From positions 196,451,084-196,515,083 of the forward strand of contig NC_039362.1 of NCBI RefSeq assembly GCF_003573695.1: a DNA stretch of 64,000 bases, given 5' to 3'. A model generated the notes under the pieces. That model saw only the letters and a program-made list of their open reading frames with translations, did not search any database and was not told the DNA's origin. Origin of the DNA: Papaver somniferum (Eukaryota; Streptophyta; Magnoliopsida; Ranunculales; Papaveraceae). Position 1 is the first letter of the stretch, and every line of letters begins with the position of its first letter. Shown piece after piece: positions 11,576 through 20,927 of the stretch. A program made the position numbers and the translations under genes.

Positions 11576-11580
11576 TGACA

Positions 11581-11905
11581 GAGGAATGGAATCTACCAGA
11601 CATAAATCAACATAAAATTAACGTTGATGCTGTTGCTTGGATTTCTAGTAACAGACTAGCTAGTTTTGCTATATACAATTTTTAGAGTTGATGCATGTGA
11701 TTTTGAACAAGGAAAAATAGGACCCTCCATAACAAAACCAAAGGAAAAAGCAGAAGCAATAAAATTGTTGTAGGCAACCAACTGGGCTAAGGAGCATAAC
11801 CTCAACCATTGCAACATTAAAGGAGATTGCAGAAATCTTTTGGATTATCTTAAGTAGGAAATACCAATTGGTCCTACAAACAATATATTAGAGAGAGTCT
11901 AGTCT
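11581..11905 (+). pseudogene. LINE-type RNase H fossil, 5' part
   Basis: Translation gives W-NLPDINQHKINVDA, then SSNRLASFAIYN, and after stops KEKAEAIKLL, ATNWAKEHNL and GDCRNLLDYLK. This is the layout of the RNase H-like domain (RVT_3) at the end of plant LINEs and related host genes: KxNxDAA start, AEAxA helix, GDC/SDS block. At least four stops break it. The domain continues at 13566 after an insertion. Confidence 0.6.
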
Positions 11906-12087
11906 AATCGACCTAATCAATTGTCTGTTTGGTCCTATTTGGTAATATAAATTATAGTTTGGTCCTAAAAATTATAGTTTGTTCCTAGGATGACGTCACG
12001 GATGATGCAATTTTCATCTTGTAGTGGCAGAAATATCCTTTTAGATAAGGACCATATATATATAGTCAAAAGGTAAGAAAAGAAATC

Positions 12088-12136
12088 ATTTCTCTCTCCT
12101 CTCTCTCTCCTCTCTCTCTCCTCTCAGTCTCTCTTT
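12088..12136. repeat. CT-rich microsatellite
   Basis: Tandem TCTCTCTCC units, a pyrimidine tract of about 50 bp before the GATGAA-rich region. Confidence 0.8.
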
Positions 12137-12438
12137 TTTCTCCCTGCTACTGCAATTTTTTTAGGGTTTTTTTTCTCTTTGAAACGAAAGATGAAGACGA
12201 AGATGATGAAGATTGAAAACGAAGATGATGAAGACGGAGATGATGAAAATTGATTTGATTACAGAGATTTACAAAGATTGATTTCAAGATTTGATTTTAA
12301 CTTTTTCTGCTGCTGTCAAAGAAGATGAAGATTGAAACGAAGAAGATGAAGATTCTCCTGCTATTTATGATGATGATGAACCTTTATCATCTTACATGCT
12401 TGGGAAAGTTTCGGATCTACAAAATAAGATGAAGATGA

Positions 12439-13415
12439 CGGAGTTCATTTCTGGAATGAACTCTGGTTTGTGATGAATATTTTGATGTTTTTTCGTCTGT
12501 TGTTGCTGATGCTGGAGAGGATGAAGACGATGAAGATGAGTTGCTGCTGCTGATGAAAAAGATGAAGATGACGGAGTTCATTTCAGGAATGAACTCTGGT
12601 TTGTGATGAAGTTTTTGATGTTTTTTCTTGATGAAGATAGATTTATGTTTTTCTTCATCGCTGCTGCTGCTATTGTTGAAGATGATGAATTTTAATGCAG
12701 TTCATTCTTGAAATGAACTCTGTTTTCTTTTTGAAGATGATGATGAAAACGATGAAAATGATGAAGACGACGATAGATTTATGTTGAAGATGACGATGAA
12801 GACGATAGATCTTGATTTTTTGATGTTTGCTGCTCGTGTTGAAGATCTTGAATTTGATGTTTTTTGATGGATCTGCTGTTGCTGCTGTTTGAAGACAACG
12901 AAGATGATGCTACTGCAGTTCATTTCTACGAATGAACTCTGATTTTTATGGTTTTTTTTGTGTGTGTTCATGTAAAGAATGAACTCTGTTTTTTTAGGTT
13001 TTTATACGGAGTTCATTTCTGGAATGAACTATTTTTTTTTAGATTTTTATAAGGAGTTCATTTCTGGAATGAACTCTGTTTTTTATGTTTTATATGGAGT
13101 TCATTTCTGGGAATGAACTATGGTTTTTTAGGTTTTTTATATGGAGTTCATTTCTGTAATGAACTCTGTTTTCTTAGGTTTTTACATGGGGTTCATTTCT
13201 AGAATGAACTCAGGTTTTTTTATGTTTTATATGGAGTTCATTTCTGGAATGAACTCTGTTTTATTAAGTTTTCATATGGAGTTCATTTCTGGAATGAACT
13301 CTGGTTTTCTAAGGTTTTTATATGGAGTTCATTTCTGGAATGAACTCTGGTTTAAAGTGATTTCTAAAAAAATAACTAGAAATTAACAGGAGTTCATTTT
13401 GACGAATGAACTGCT
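12439..13415. repeat. Palindromic minisatellite (about 14 units, 45-bp spacing in the core)
   Basis: Each unit contains the arms GAGTTCATT and AATGAACTC around a five-base spacer (usually TCTGG), able to fold as a 9-bp hairpin. Copies are spread at 12439, 12572, 12699 and 12917. They then become regular at roughly 43-50 bp from 13010 to 13350, with a last copy near 13390. Units are separated by T-rich linkers such as GTTTTTTAGGTTTTTAT. Because some units are 45 bp, a frame at 13141-13386 encodes a repeating MEFISGMNS peptide. I regard that as a by-product. Confidence 0.85.
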
Positions 13416-13565
13416 ACAAAAAATAAGTAGAAATTAACCTGGAAGGGTACTTTTGTCCATTAAATATTTTTAAATATTTATGGACCAAACAGTAAAGGTG
13501 TTTGAACAAAGGACTAAACAGACATGGGTCCATCTAAAAAAGGATCAAACGATTATTTTCCCTTA

Positions 13566-13745
13566 TCTTAATGGATACCATCTTCCATATCTGGGCAAAA
13601 TCAAGTAATACCATCTTCCATAAAAAGAAAACAACTGTTGGTCTAGATATCTCTTTAATTCCCAAATTGGCGGCAGACATTTTAGCCAAAAAGGTTAAAC
13701 ACTTTAGATGTCATTTAAATTGGGATTTTACCGCTCTGTCTTTTA
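13566..13745 (+). pseudogene. LINE-type RNase H fossil, 3' part
   Basis: Continuation of the fossil at 11581-11905. The reading gives IPKLAADILAKKVKHF, matching the terminal NxxADxLAKxA block of this RNase H family. It is out of frame with the first half, and a short direct duplication (ATACCATCTTCCAT at 13574 and 13609) is present. Confidence 0.55.
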
Positions 13746-14160
13746 TTAATTTGGCTTTATCCAGAAATAAATCCGGAGCTAATGCCAGGAAAGAGCATGC
13801 TACTTCCATATTAGTGATAATTAGTCTTTTAATGAATATCGAAAATGATTAATCAACCGAAGAAAGAAGAACCGAGAGTACCGACTACCGAGAGAGCTTT
13901 GTGTGAGTGGGTGGTGGGGCCCACTCCTGCCCCACCACCATCCCAATGCATTGCACGATCAACTCTGTCCATCCGATTGCACTCGGTGCAAATCGCGGTA
14001 GAAAATCTCGATCGGTCTATTAACACTCAATGAATATACCTTCTTGAATTACATTTCCCACGCTTCTGAAAATAAAAAAAAAAAATATTACATTTTCCCA
14101 TGCGACAAACTAGTGTAGCACGATAGGTACACGATAAAATGTTGGTGAGCAAATAAAATA
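13746..14160. other. Intergenic sequence, no gene seen
   Basis: Contains a locally GC-rich patch (13860-14000, with GGTGGTGGGGCCCACTCC) and then AT-rich sequence up to the candidate MULE. The short frames have no recognisable domain. Confidence 0.5.
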
Positions 14161-15564
14161 AGAAGACTATTATTAGAGTCTCACATTTCATTAGAGGGGC
14201 GTCACCTAATAAGATAAAAATGGATTATCCACAAGTAATATCAAAAATCCTTTATCTCAAATAATTTTGTAATAACCAAACAACCCTTATGTAGTAATTT
14301 TAATTTAATTAGATAATAATTAAATTAAGAAGATGAATTTTGTTAGATGGTAGAGAGGGTTTAACACAAAGTGATGATGAATCTCAACCAATTGAAGAAA
14401 TAAATCAACAATTGAAGAAATAAATCAACAAAGTGAAGAACCAATGGTTGAAAATCAACATGTACACCTCTAAACTATCTCCCATGGGTTCAATTTCACT
14501 CAAAACTAGCTTAAGTACGTAAAAAGTTTGAGATTTTTAGACTATCATGGAAAATTACGGTTGGGTTGAGCTTCTTTGCCAACCGTAATTCAATTTTACA
14601 TCTGGGTTTGGAAGAACTCCAAATCGTAACTGGTTTCCAATAGGACAAAACCTGAATTACGTCTAGGTTAGATTTGTCATCCAAACCCAGCCGTAAATAG
14701 TTTTACGTCTAGGTTAGGTTAGCCTCTGAAAAAACACTTCAAAAACCCAGACGTGGGAGAATACGTCTGAAAAAAATTCACGAACCTAGACGTAGTATAT
14801 TATGTCTGGAAAATTTATTTTGCGAACCTGGACGTAAGAGGTTATGTCTGGAAAAGTTACTTAGCGAACCTAGACGTAGAAGATTACGTCTGGTAAAGTT
14901 GCACCACGAACCTAGACGTAATCCAATTTGAAACTTCTTCCATAAAACATACAGGAAGAATTACGTCTAGGTTGATCCTATAGAAATACAAACCGTAAAA
15001 TTGAAATTACGTCTAGGTTTACAAAAGGAAAATTTAGTAAACTAACCTAGACGTAATACAACATTGGACGGTTTGATTCAAACAAAACCTAGACGTAAGA
15101 CTACATGCAGATCCTATTTTACGGTTGGATTGAATTCAGCCTAGACGTAAGTTCTTCAATTTCAAACCTAGACCCGAATCCAGACGTAACACGAGCAGAT
15201 GAATAACTGAAACCTAATTTTACTCCGATTTCATTCAATCTAGCCTATTTTAAGCACAAAAAAGAGTAAACAAAGATGGGTTTGAACGATTATTACCTAA
15301 CATACACCATGGGTTGTTGTTGTGGAGTTTGAAATTGTGATTCTTGAGATGCTTGGAGCAGAGGAAGAGAAGAAAGATGAAGAGGAGCAGTTTTTTTTGT
15401 TGAATTAAAATAGAAAAGATTAGGTTTTTAAGTTTTAATTTTAGTTTAAGGATAATCTAGTCATTTTGTTTTGGTGTTAGGATAACCCATAACCATTTTT
15501 TTGGACACTAAGAATTCAAATGAAACCCCTCTATTAGAGTGTGACGTGTGAATAATAGCCTTCT
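14161..15564. mobile_element. Candidate MULE-like element with about 45-bp terminal inverted repeats
   Basis: Left end AGAAGACTATTATT... and right end (reverse complement) AGAAGGCTATTATT... also share TCACA and TAGAGGGG at the same offsets, giving an imperfect terminal inverted repeat over about 45 bp. Flanking 9-mers 14152-14160 (AATAAAATA) and 15565-15573 (AAAATAATA) agree at 7 of 9 positions, which fits a decayed Mutator-type 9-bp duplication but is AT-rich and weak. No transposase. The interior is a motif array (separate entry). Confidence 0.45.
14560..15195. repeat. Array of CCTAGACGTAA motifs in both orientations
   Basis: At least 15 copies of CCTAGACGTA or its complement TACGTCTAGG (with variants CCCAGACGT and TACGTCTGG), spaced 20-60 bp over 640 bp, in direct and inverted orientation. 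This resembles the subterminal transposase-binding repeats of plant DNA transposons, but here it fills the middle of the element. CG dinucleotides are kept in nearly every copy. Confidence 0.8.
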
Positions 15565-15783
15565 AAAATAATATAGTTGTGTGGTAGTTGTGCAAGGATA
15601 CTGTCAGGCACATTAATTTATGCCAATTTGAGTCAACATGTTTCCTTTTACTGTTTCCAACTATCCCAAATTCCCAATACCTCTACAACTTTCTGTCTCT
15701 AGAATTCATGGCTGATCAACAATCAACATAACACAGTTTTTACAGAAGAACCATTCACTACAACAGTCCTAGTGGTTCCATTA

Positions 15784-17994
15784 ATGGACCCAAACCAACA
15801 CATGATCCTACTAAAAGAAGAAGAAGAAGGATTATCAAGTGATACAAAAGAAGAAGAAGAATTAGAAGAAAACCTCAAGAAACTAAACAATTTCTTATTC
15901 ATATTTGGTTTTCATCAATCTTCACTATTAGGGATCATAATATCTTTGTTTACATTTGTAATTATTGGTATTTCAATACCAGTTTCAATTTTACTTCTTC
16001 CTGCTTGTTCAGGTTGTGAAAAATATCAAATCAATAAATTTGAACTTGATATTTTAGCTTCTAAATCTCTTCTTTCTGCCATTTCTTTACTTTGTGTTTC
16101 TCATAATCTGAGGAAACATGGGATTCGGAAATTCCTGTTTGTCGATCGGTGTCATGGGCATATGGGCAAATTCCGGAAACAATACATCCAGATGATTCAG
16201 GTAAAAGAAGTATTTGTTTTATATATCCCTGCTAATTTTGTTTTGAGTCTATTTTCTTAAGGTTCCTGCTAAAACAATTTGGGTCTAGATTTTGTTTTGA
16301 ATCTATTTTGTTGTTCTTGATTGATGAAGAACTTGGTGAGTCAATTTCCACATGAAAATTGATGGGTAAGTAAAGACCAAGTTTGTGTCTAGTTGCCGCC
16401 ACCGTGCTTAGTCATTAAGATATTGCTGTGGTGCACGCGGATGGGGTGAATGCCTGACATATATGGTCTAGAGGGCATTACGTGCTCCAAATGTGCGAGC
16501 ATTCTGACGCTTTTGCATCTTAAACTAGTATATGGGTTATGAATTTTGTGATGGGGTGAGTATCTTAATTGGGCATTAAAAGTTTGAATTAGGATTATCT
16601 TACATCGCTTATGTTGTGATTAACTAGAATGGAAAAATGTGGCTTGTACAGTTCTAATTGAGGAAACTTTCGTGTTGGTATTTCATTTGCATTAGGGATT
16701 CTTCCGCTTGCTTTTTATGTGGATGTTACCTTGCTTTCTTTTGAAGACAATCCGTGAAGTTACCCGAGTTATACATGTTGGCCATGATTCATGGTGGATC
16801 TCAGTTGCTATAATGTTTGCTTTGCTTTCCTCGTGGACTTATTCTACAATAATCTCTCTGTCGGCCAGTGTTTTGTTCTATTTAGTCTGCAATCTTCAAG
16901 TTATCCACTTTGCTGATTACAATAAGCTTTTGGAAAGTGATTCAGATGTTATTACACTTATTGAAGAACATCTTCGGTTAAGGCACTATCTCTCTAAAAT
17001 AAGCCACAGATTCCGGATCTTTCTTCTTTTGGAATTCCTGGTTGTGACATCTAGTCAAGTGCTGACTCTCTTCCAAACTATTGGCTATCATCAAATTATC
17101 ACTCTCCTCAATGGAGGGGATTTCGCAGTAAGTTTTATCTTGGCAACATCTCTTTATGTAAATGTTATAAGGACTTATTTTGATCCGGGGTCCTAGCAAA
17201 TTCCTTGATCCATGCCTGGACACACATTTGGATTCATTAGCTTCAGCTTTTTGAAGGCCATGTTTGTGTATGGTTCCAGGTCAGCTCCTTTGTTCAAATT
17301 GTTAGCGTAGGAATTTGCTTACATGCAGCTGCAAAGATCTCTCATAGAGCACAACGAGTTGCATCCGTTGCTAGTCAATGGCATGCCTTATTAACAAGTA
17401 ATTCATCAGATGCATCTCGCATGAGAGGCTCGAACAGTATAGGCAACTTTGAGACACTTGTTAATCCGATAAGAACAATACCTGTCGTCTTCTCCGGAAG
17501 CGATTTGGAGTCGTGGGATGGCATTATTGGACCACCAAGTTATACACAGATGGCTTCTTCATACAACAAGAGACAAGCGTTTGGTATGTGAATAAATGCT
17601 CTGATTATTAATATATTGTATGTGTATTATTGCTGATCATGTCCTGATTAGTGTCTTTGCATGAGCTTTTATAACATGGTTCCCTTACTTGCTCTCTCGT
17701 TTTTCAGTAATTCTCGCAAATTCTTTAATTCGAACAGTTAGGTGATTATAATTAAGAATGTATTCTCTCCGCATTTATGTGATTATAACTCTTTATTCTT
17801 TCTGCATTAGACAAAGTTAACTTTCTTTAAACTTTTGTTATGCAGTAATGTATTTGCAGTCCAATCCAGCTGGAGTGACCTTATACGGATGGACGGTAGA
17901 CCGGAAACTAATCAGCACAGTTTTCCTTGGCGAGTTCTCGTTGATACTTTTCGTTCTTGGGAAAACCTTGGTCTTCAGTAGACAACCAACTTAG
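15784..17994 (+). CDS. DUF3537 multi-pass membrane protein (four exons)
   Basis: Exons by splice signals: 15784-16200, 16696-17127, 17280-17583 and 17846-17994. All junctions are GT/AG and keep frame, giving about 433 residues, normal for the family. I start at the ATG at 15784; an upstream frame at 15709 encodes only seven codons. The N-terminus is acidic (Glu-rich) and cytosolic-looking. Exon 1 then gives two hydrophobic segments and the block LRKHGIRKFLFVDR. Exon 2 gives further helices, LQVIHFADYNKLLESDSDV, and the conserved LRxRHYLSKISHRFRIF block. Exon 3 carries HRAQRVASVASQWHALLT. Exon 4 ends in a last hydrophobic helix. DUF3537 proteins are annotated as putative ligand-gated channels and have been proposed as distant plant relatives of insect gustatory receptors; function is unproven. 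A partial copy lies at 59925. Confidence 0.85.
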
Positions 17995-18274
17995 AGCCTC
18001 TTGTACAACAAACATGTGTCCTGCTAAGTAGTGTTGTTCCCAATGACATGAAGTAGAACTTGAAGGCCCCTTTTCCGGTTTTGCACAGGGATTGAGAGGC
18101 ACCTTTCAGGTAACGAGGTTCCACCAAAAATCAAAACAAACAAACAAGCAGATATTGTAATAAAGAAGGTGATTAGCTCGCAATATGCGCATCACTAAAG
18201 CATTTATAGGATTCAAACTCTGTCTGAATCATATGAATCCCTTCCAAATAGTCCTTTGTGTTTAGATTGATGAT
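17995..18274 (+). other. Probable 3' UTR of the DUF3537 gene
   Basis: No frame of note. The sequence continues without repeats until the candidate hAT-like insertion at 18275. Sequence after 25649 may be the displaced continuation. Confidence 0.4.
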
Positions 18275-18339
18275 GCAGATCGTCTTATGGCCTAGGCCAG
18301 CTAGGCTGTTGCCTAGAGCCTCAATTTGTTGAGGCCCAA

Positions 18340-19960
18340 TTGTTTTTTTTTTTTTTTTTGTATTGTTTTGTTTTTATTTTATCATGTAAGTAGCGTTGTG
18401 ATACGGTGTCTACCTGTATTTTTGTTGATAGTCATATTTTTTGGCTATTATTGAAAGCAGTTTGTTTTGTAACTAGTGTGTATTAATTTCCAGTTTCCTC
18501 TAGTAAGTATTTTATTTTTGTCCACTTTTATATTTTTTTTTGTTTTTTGCAACAAGAGGTTTTTCTCATTCACTTAATATAAGAACATTAAAATTCACTA
18601 TATTTAGGGATTCTCTGTGAACTAATTTAAATACCCTCCTTCCAAGTAAGTCCATTTAAAAGATGATAAATACCGTTGGCAATATAATGCATTGTATGAT
18701 GCTGAATGGATTGCAGTAGGTTTCTTATTTTGATCATGTGCCACAAACACCATTGTGTCTTGATCTTTTAGTGATGAAATTGACTAGGATTGTGAGTCAG
18801 ATTTTTTTTTCTATTGTGTATTGTTGTTCTAACTACCATAAGGATGCTCTATGTATCGCCACTAAAACAATAGTTATTCCCAAAAGTTGTGACATTACTA
18901 CGATTGTGGTAGCTGAGCAATTCCTGCAGAAAATTCTCACTATTAGTTTGATGTTACAATCAACAGAAGAAAAAAAGTATATACAACAACAGTTATCAAA
19001 ATTACATTAGACTAAAACGCCATGCATCAATTAATTGAAATCAAGATCTTTTTCTCGTAACTAAACAAATATCACTGAACTTGGTCATCCATTTAGATCA
19101 AAAGTATTTTGTAATGTGTATCAAAGCAAATAAGAACTAGAAAAATGTAGTTTTGTATTTATCTGAGTTATTTTCATGGTTATAAATAAATTTTATGATC
19201 TTAGCGAGTTTTTAATTAATTAGAGATTCATCATCTATCAAGGATTGGATGAGTCAGTTGTTTTAATTGAGATTTAAGGCTTGTTTTTGATGAGGAGACC
19301 ATCGTAGGAAAAACCCGAGGATTGCACCAGGAAAATGCATGTCCATTTTCCTTTGCAAGCATGTTTTGCGAGCATGTTGCCTTAAGTGTATTTCCATACT
19401 TAACTTCTCATCGTTCTAACTTACTATTGTTCTGCGAAGGGTGTAATGCCTTAAAGGATGGTGCTGATACATCTTGGTATGCATTATTGGATTTCGAGTA
19501 CCGTCCAGGCATAATTGATGACTTGGACTTGCACATAAATTATTGCAAGCTTATTTTCGTTGTCTTAGTTCGCTTCAGCATTGAGCAAAAAGCATGCACT
19601 GGTCTTCCTCGAGCTAAGGGTGTATCAGTCAGGCTCATGAGCATCCAAGGAATGTAACTACCCTATCAAGCATGGAAACAATCACATCTTTCATTGCAAT
19701 ACCGAGCCAGATGATACGAGTTACCAAAATATCGCAATCATATCCCCTGTTAGATGAGCGACAAAATGATGAATCAGTAATGATGCAACTAATTGCGGCT
19801 GCCTACATACCTTACAAAGAAGAGATGAAGCACGAACTGTGATTCATAAGTCTTTGGGACAAGCAATTAAATCCATCTCGTATTGCAAAGCCAAATTCCA
19901 AGCTTACGCTAAATGGCCTTTTGCGAATGATAAGCAAGAATGTGTATCATTGGAATTTCC
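18340..19960. other. Unassigned transposon interior
   Basis: Two modest open frames (18738-19010 and 19322-19657, plus strand) show no domain I recognise and no codon-level support. The rest is AT-rich. I make no gene call. Confidence 0.4.
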
Positions 19961-19966
19961 TTCATT

Positions 19967-20466
19967 TTGCACCGCGGTGGTGCATCCTTAGTTTCTCAAC
20001 GCCGGAATACCGATGCCTAAGCATCAAAAAGCTCTCTCGAGTAAGTGACACACCATAATGATGCTTTCACATGATAAAGGCTTTACCGACTAATCTTTGA
20101 ATCTTACTAGTGCATCTACGCTATATGAATCTTCAACCAAGTACACCTGCATATATGTCTTATCGGCAATTTTACAACTAAAAGTTAGGGACCAGTTGAC
20201 ATGCTTGCTTCACTATTCATGGTCGTTTTTCCATGCATCCCGAGTATTGCGCCATAGTGGTGCAAAATCCAGTTTTGGCCCGACGATAAACTTGAATAAT
20301 GCGTCATCATGCTGAAACATTGCTCTCGTCAGTCACCCACTGAAGTGGTGCGCCATGATGGTGCAACATTTTCCTTGGGAATCCACCACTGACGTGATGC
20401 ACTATGACAATGCGATATTATCTCTAGGACAGTGTAACCTGCATAATGCACCATGATGGTGCAATA
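19967..20466. repeat. Dispersed near-palindromes of the GCACCATGATGGTGC type
   Basis: Near-palindromic sites at 19967 (GCACCGCGGTGGTGC), 20248 (GCGCCATAGTGGTGC), 20347 (GCGCCATGATGGTGC), 20396 (GCACTATGACAATGC) and 20444 (GCACCATGATGGTGC), with a weaker one at 20296. Spacing is 50-100 bp in the last four. The first stands alone. Confidence 0.65.
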
Positions 20467-20599
20467 TTGTCCATTAGCCAATATTCCTCTTAGCACGCAA
20501 AATTATCTTGAGATGACGCTTAATCTCATTCAAATGATGCATCTATGAATTAACATATGCCATGCTAAAAGTGCGAGTGTTACAGAAAGTACAAAAATT

Positions 20600-20927
20600 C
20601 TCGAAAGAAGTTTCTGGACGTTTTGCACTTTCATATTTACGAACCTGGAATTTTAGAACTCAATTAGAAAAATGTCAGGAGAATCTTTTCTAATTAAGTT
20701 TCGAAAACTCAAAAACTAGGTTCGCGAACTTAAATAAGTTTTGCTTCAGGAATCTTTCTTTCTACACTAGGTTCGCGACTCAAAACATGGGTTCCTCAAC
20801 TCAAACCAAGACGAGTTCAGAAATATTTCTTTCTCTTCAAGGTTTGCAAACTTAAAACATAGGTTCGCAATCTAATATGTATAAATTTCAAATAAATGTC
20901 TTATTGTGAACCTATACTTTTGAAACT
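20600..20927. repeat. Degenerate AGGTTCGCGAAC repeats
   Basis: AGGTTCGCGAAC-like words at about 20722, 20770, 20840 and 20862, in 40-70 bp units also containing TTTCTTTCT and AACTCAAAA. Similar TTCGCATACTGGTATGC palindromes occur in LTR H near 47300 and 47350, so this is probably copia-derived repeat. Confidence 0.5.

Larger units (their letters stand above)
11916..13556. mobile_element. Unclassified element with palindromic minisatellite, inserted in the RNase H fossil
   Basis: It interrupts the RNase H fossil. Both ends carry several copies of GTTTGGTCC-like words in inverted orientation: left 11930, 11960, 11980; right (reverse complement) near 13545, 13505 and 13480. I infer weak terminal inverted repeats but found no clean target duplication. 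The left part has a CT tract (12088-12136) and long GATGAA/GAAGAT-rich sequence (12180-12860). The right part is the minisatellite. No transposase. Confidence 0.45.

Noticed and set aside
12990..13370. Regular repeats resembling a CRISPR array
   Set aside because: Plant DNA. The repeats are palindromic minisatellite units without unique spacers and there are no cas genes.
13141..13386. Repeat-peptide ORF (MEFISGMNS units)
   Set aside because: A by-product of 45-bp units. No start context, and it is not kept outside the regular part.
18738..19010. hAT transposase remnant
   Set aside because: I could not match it to the hAT dimerisation block or any other domain, so it is left unassigned.
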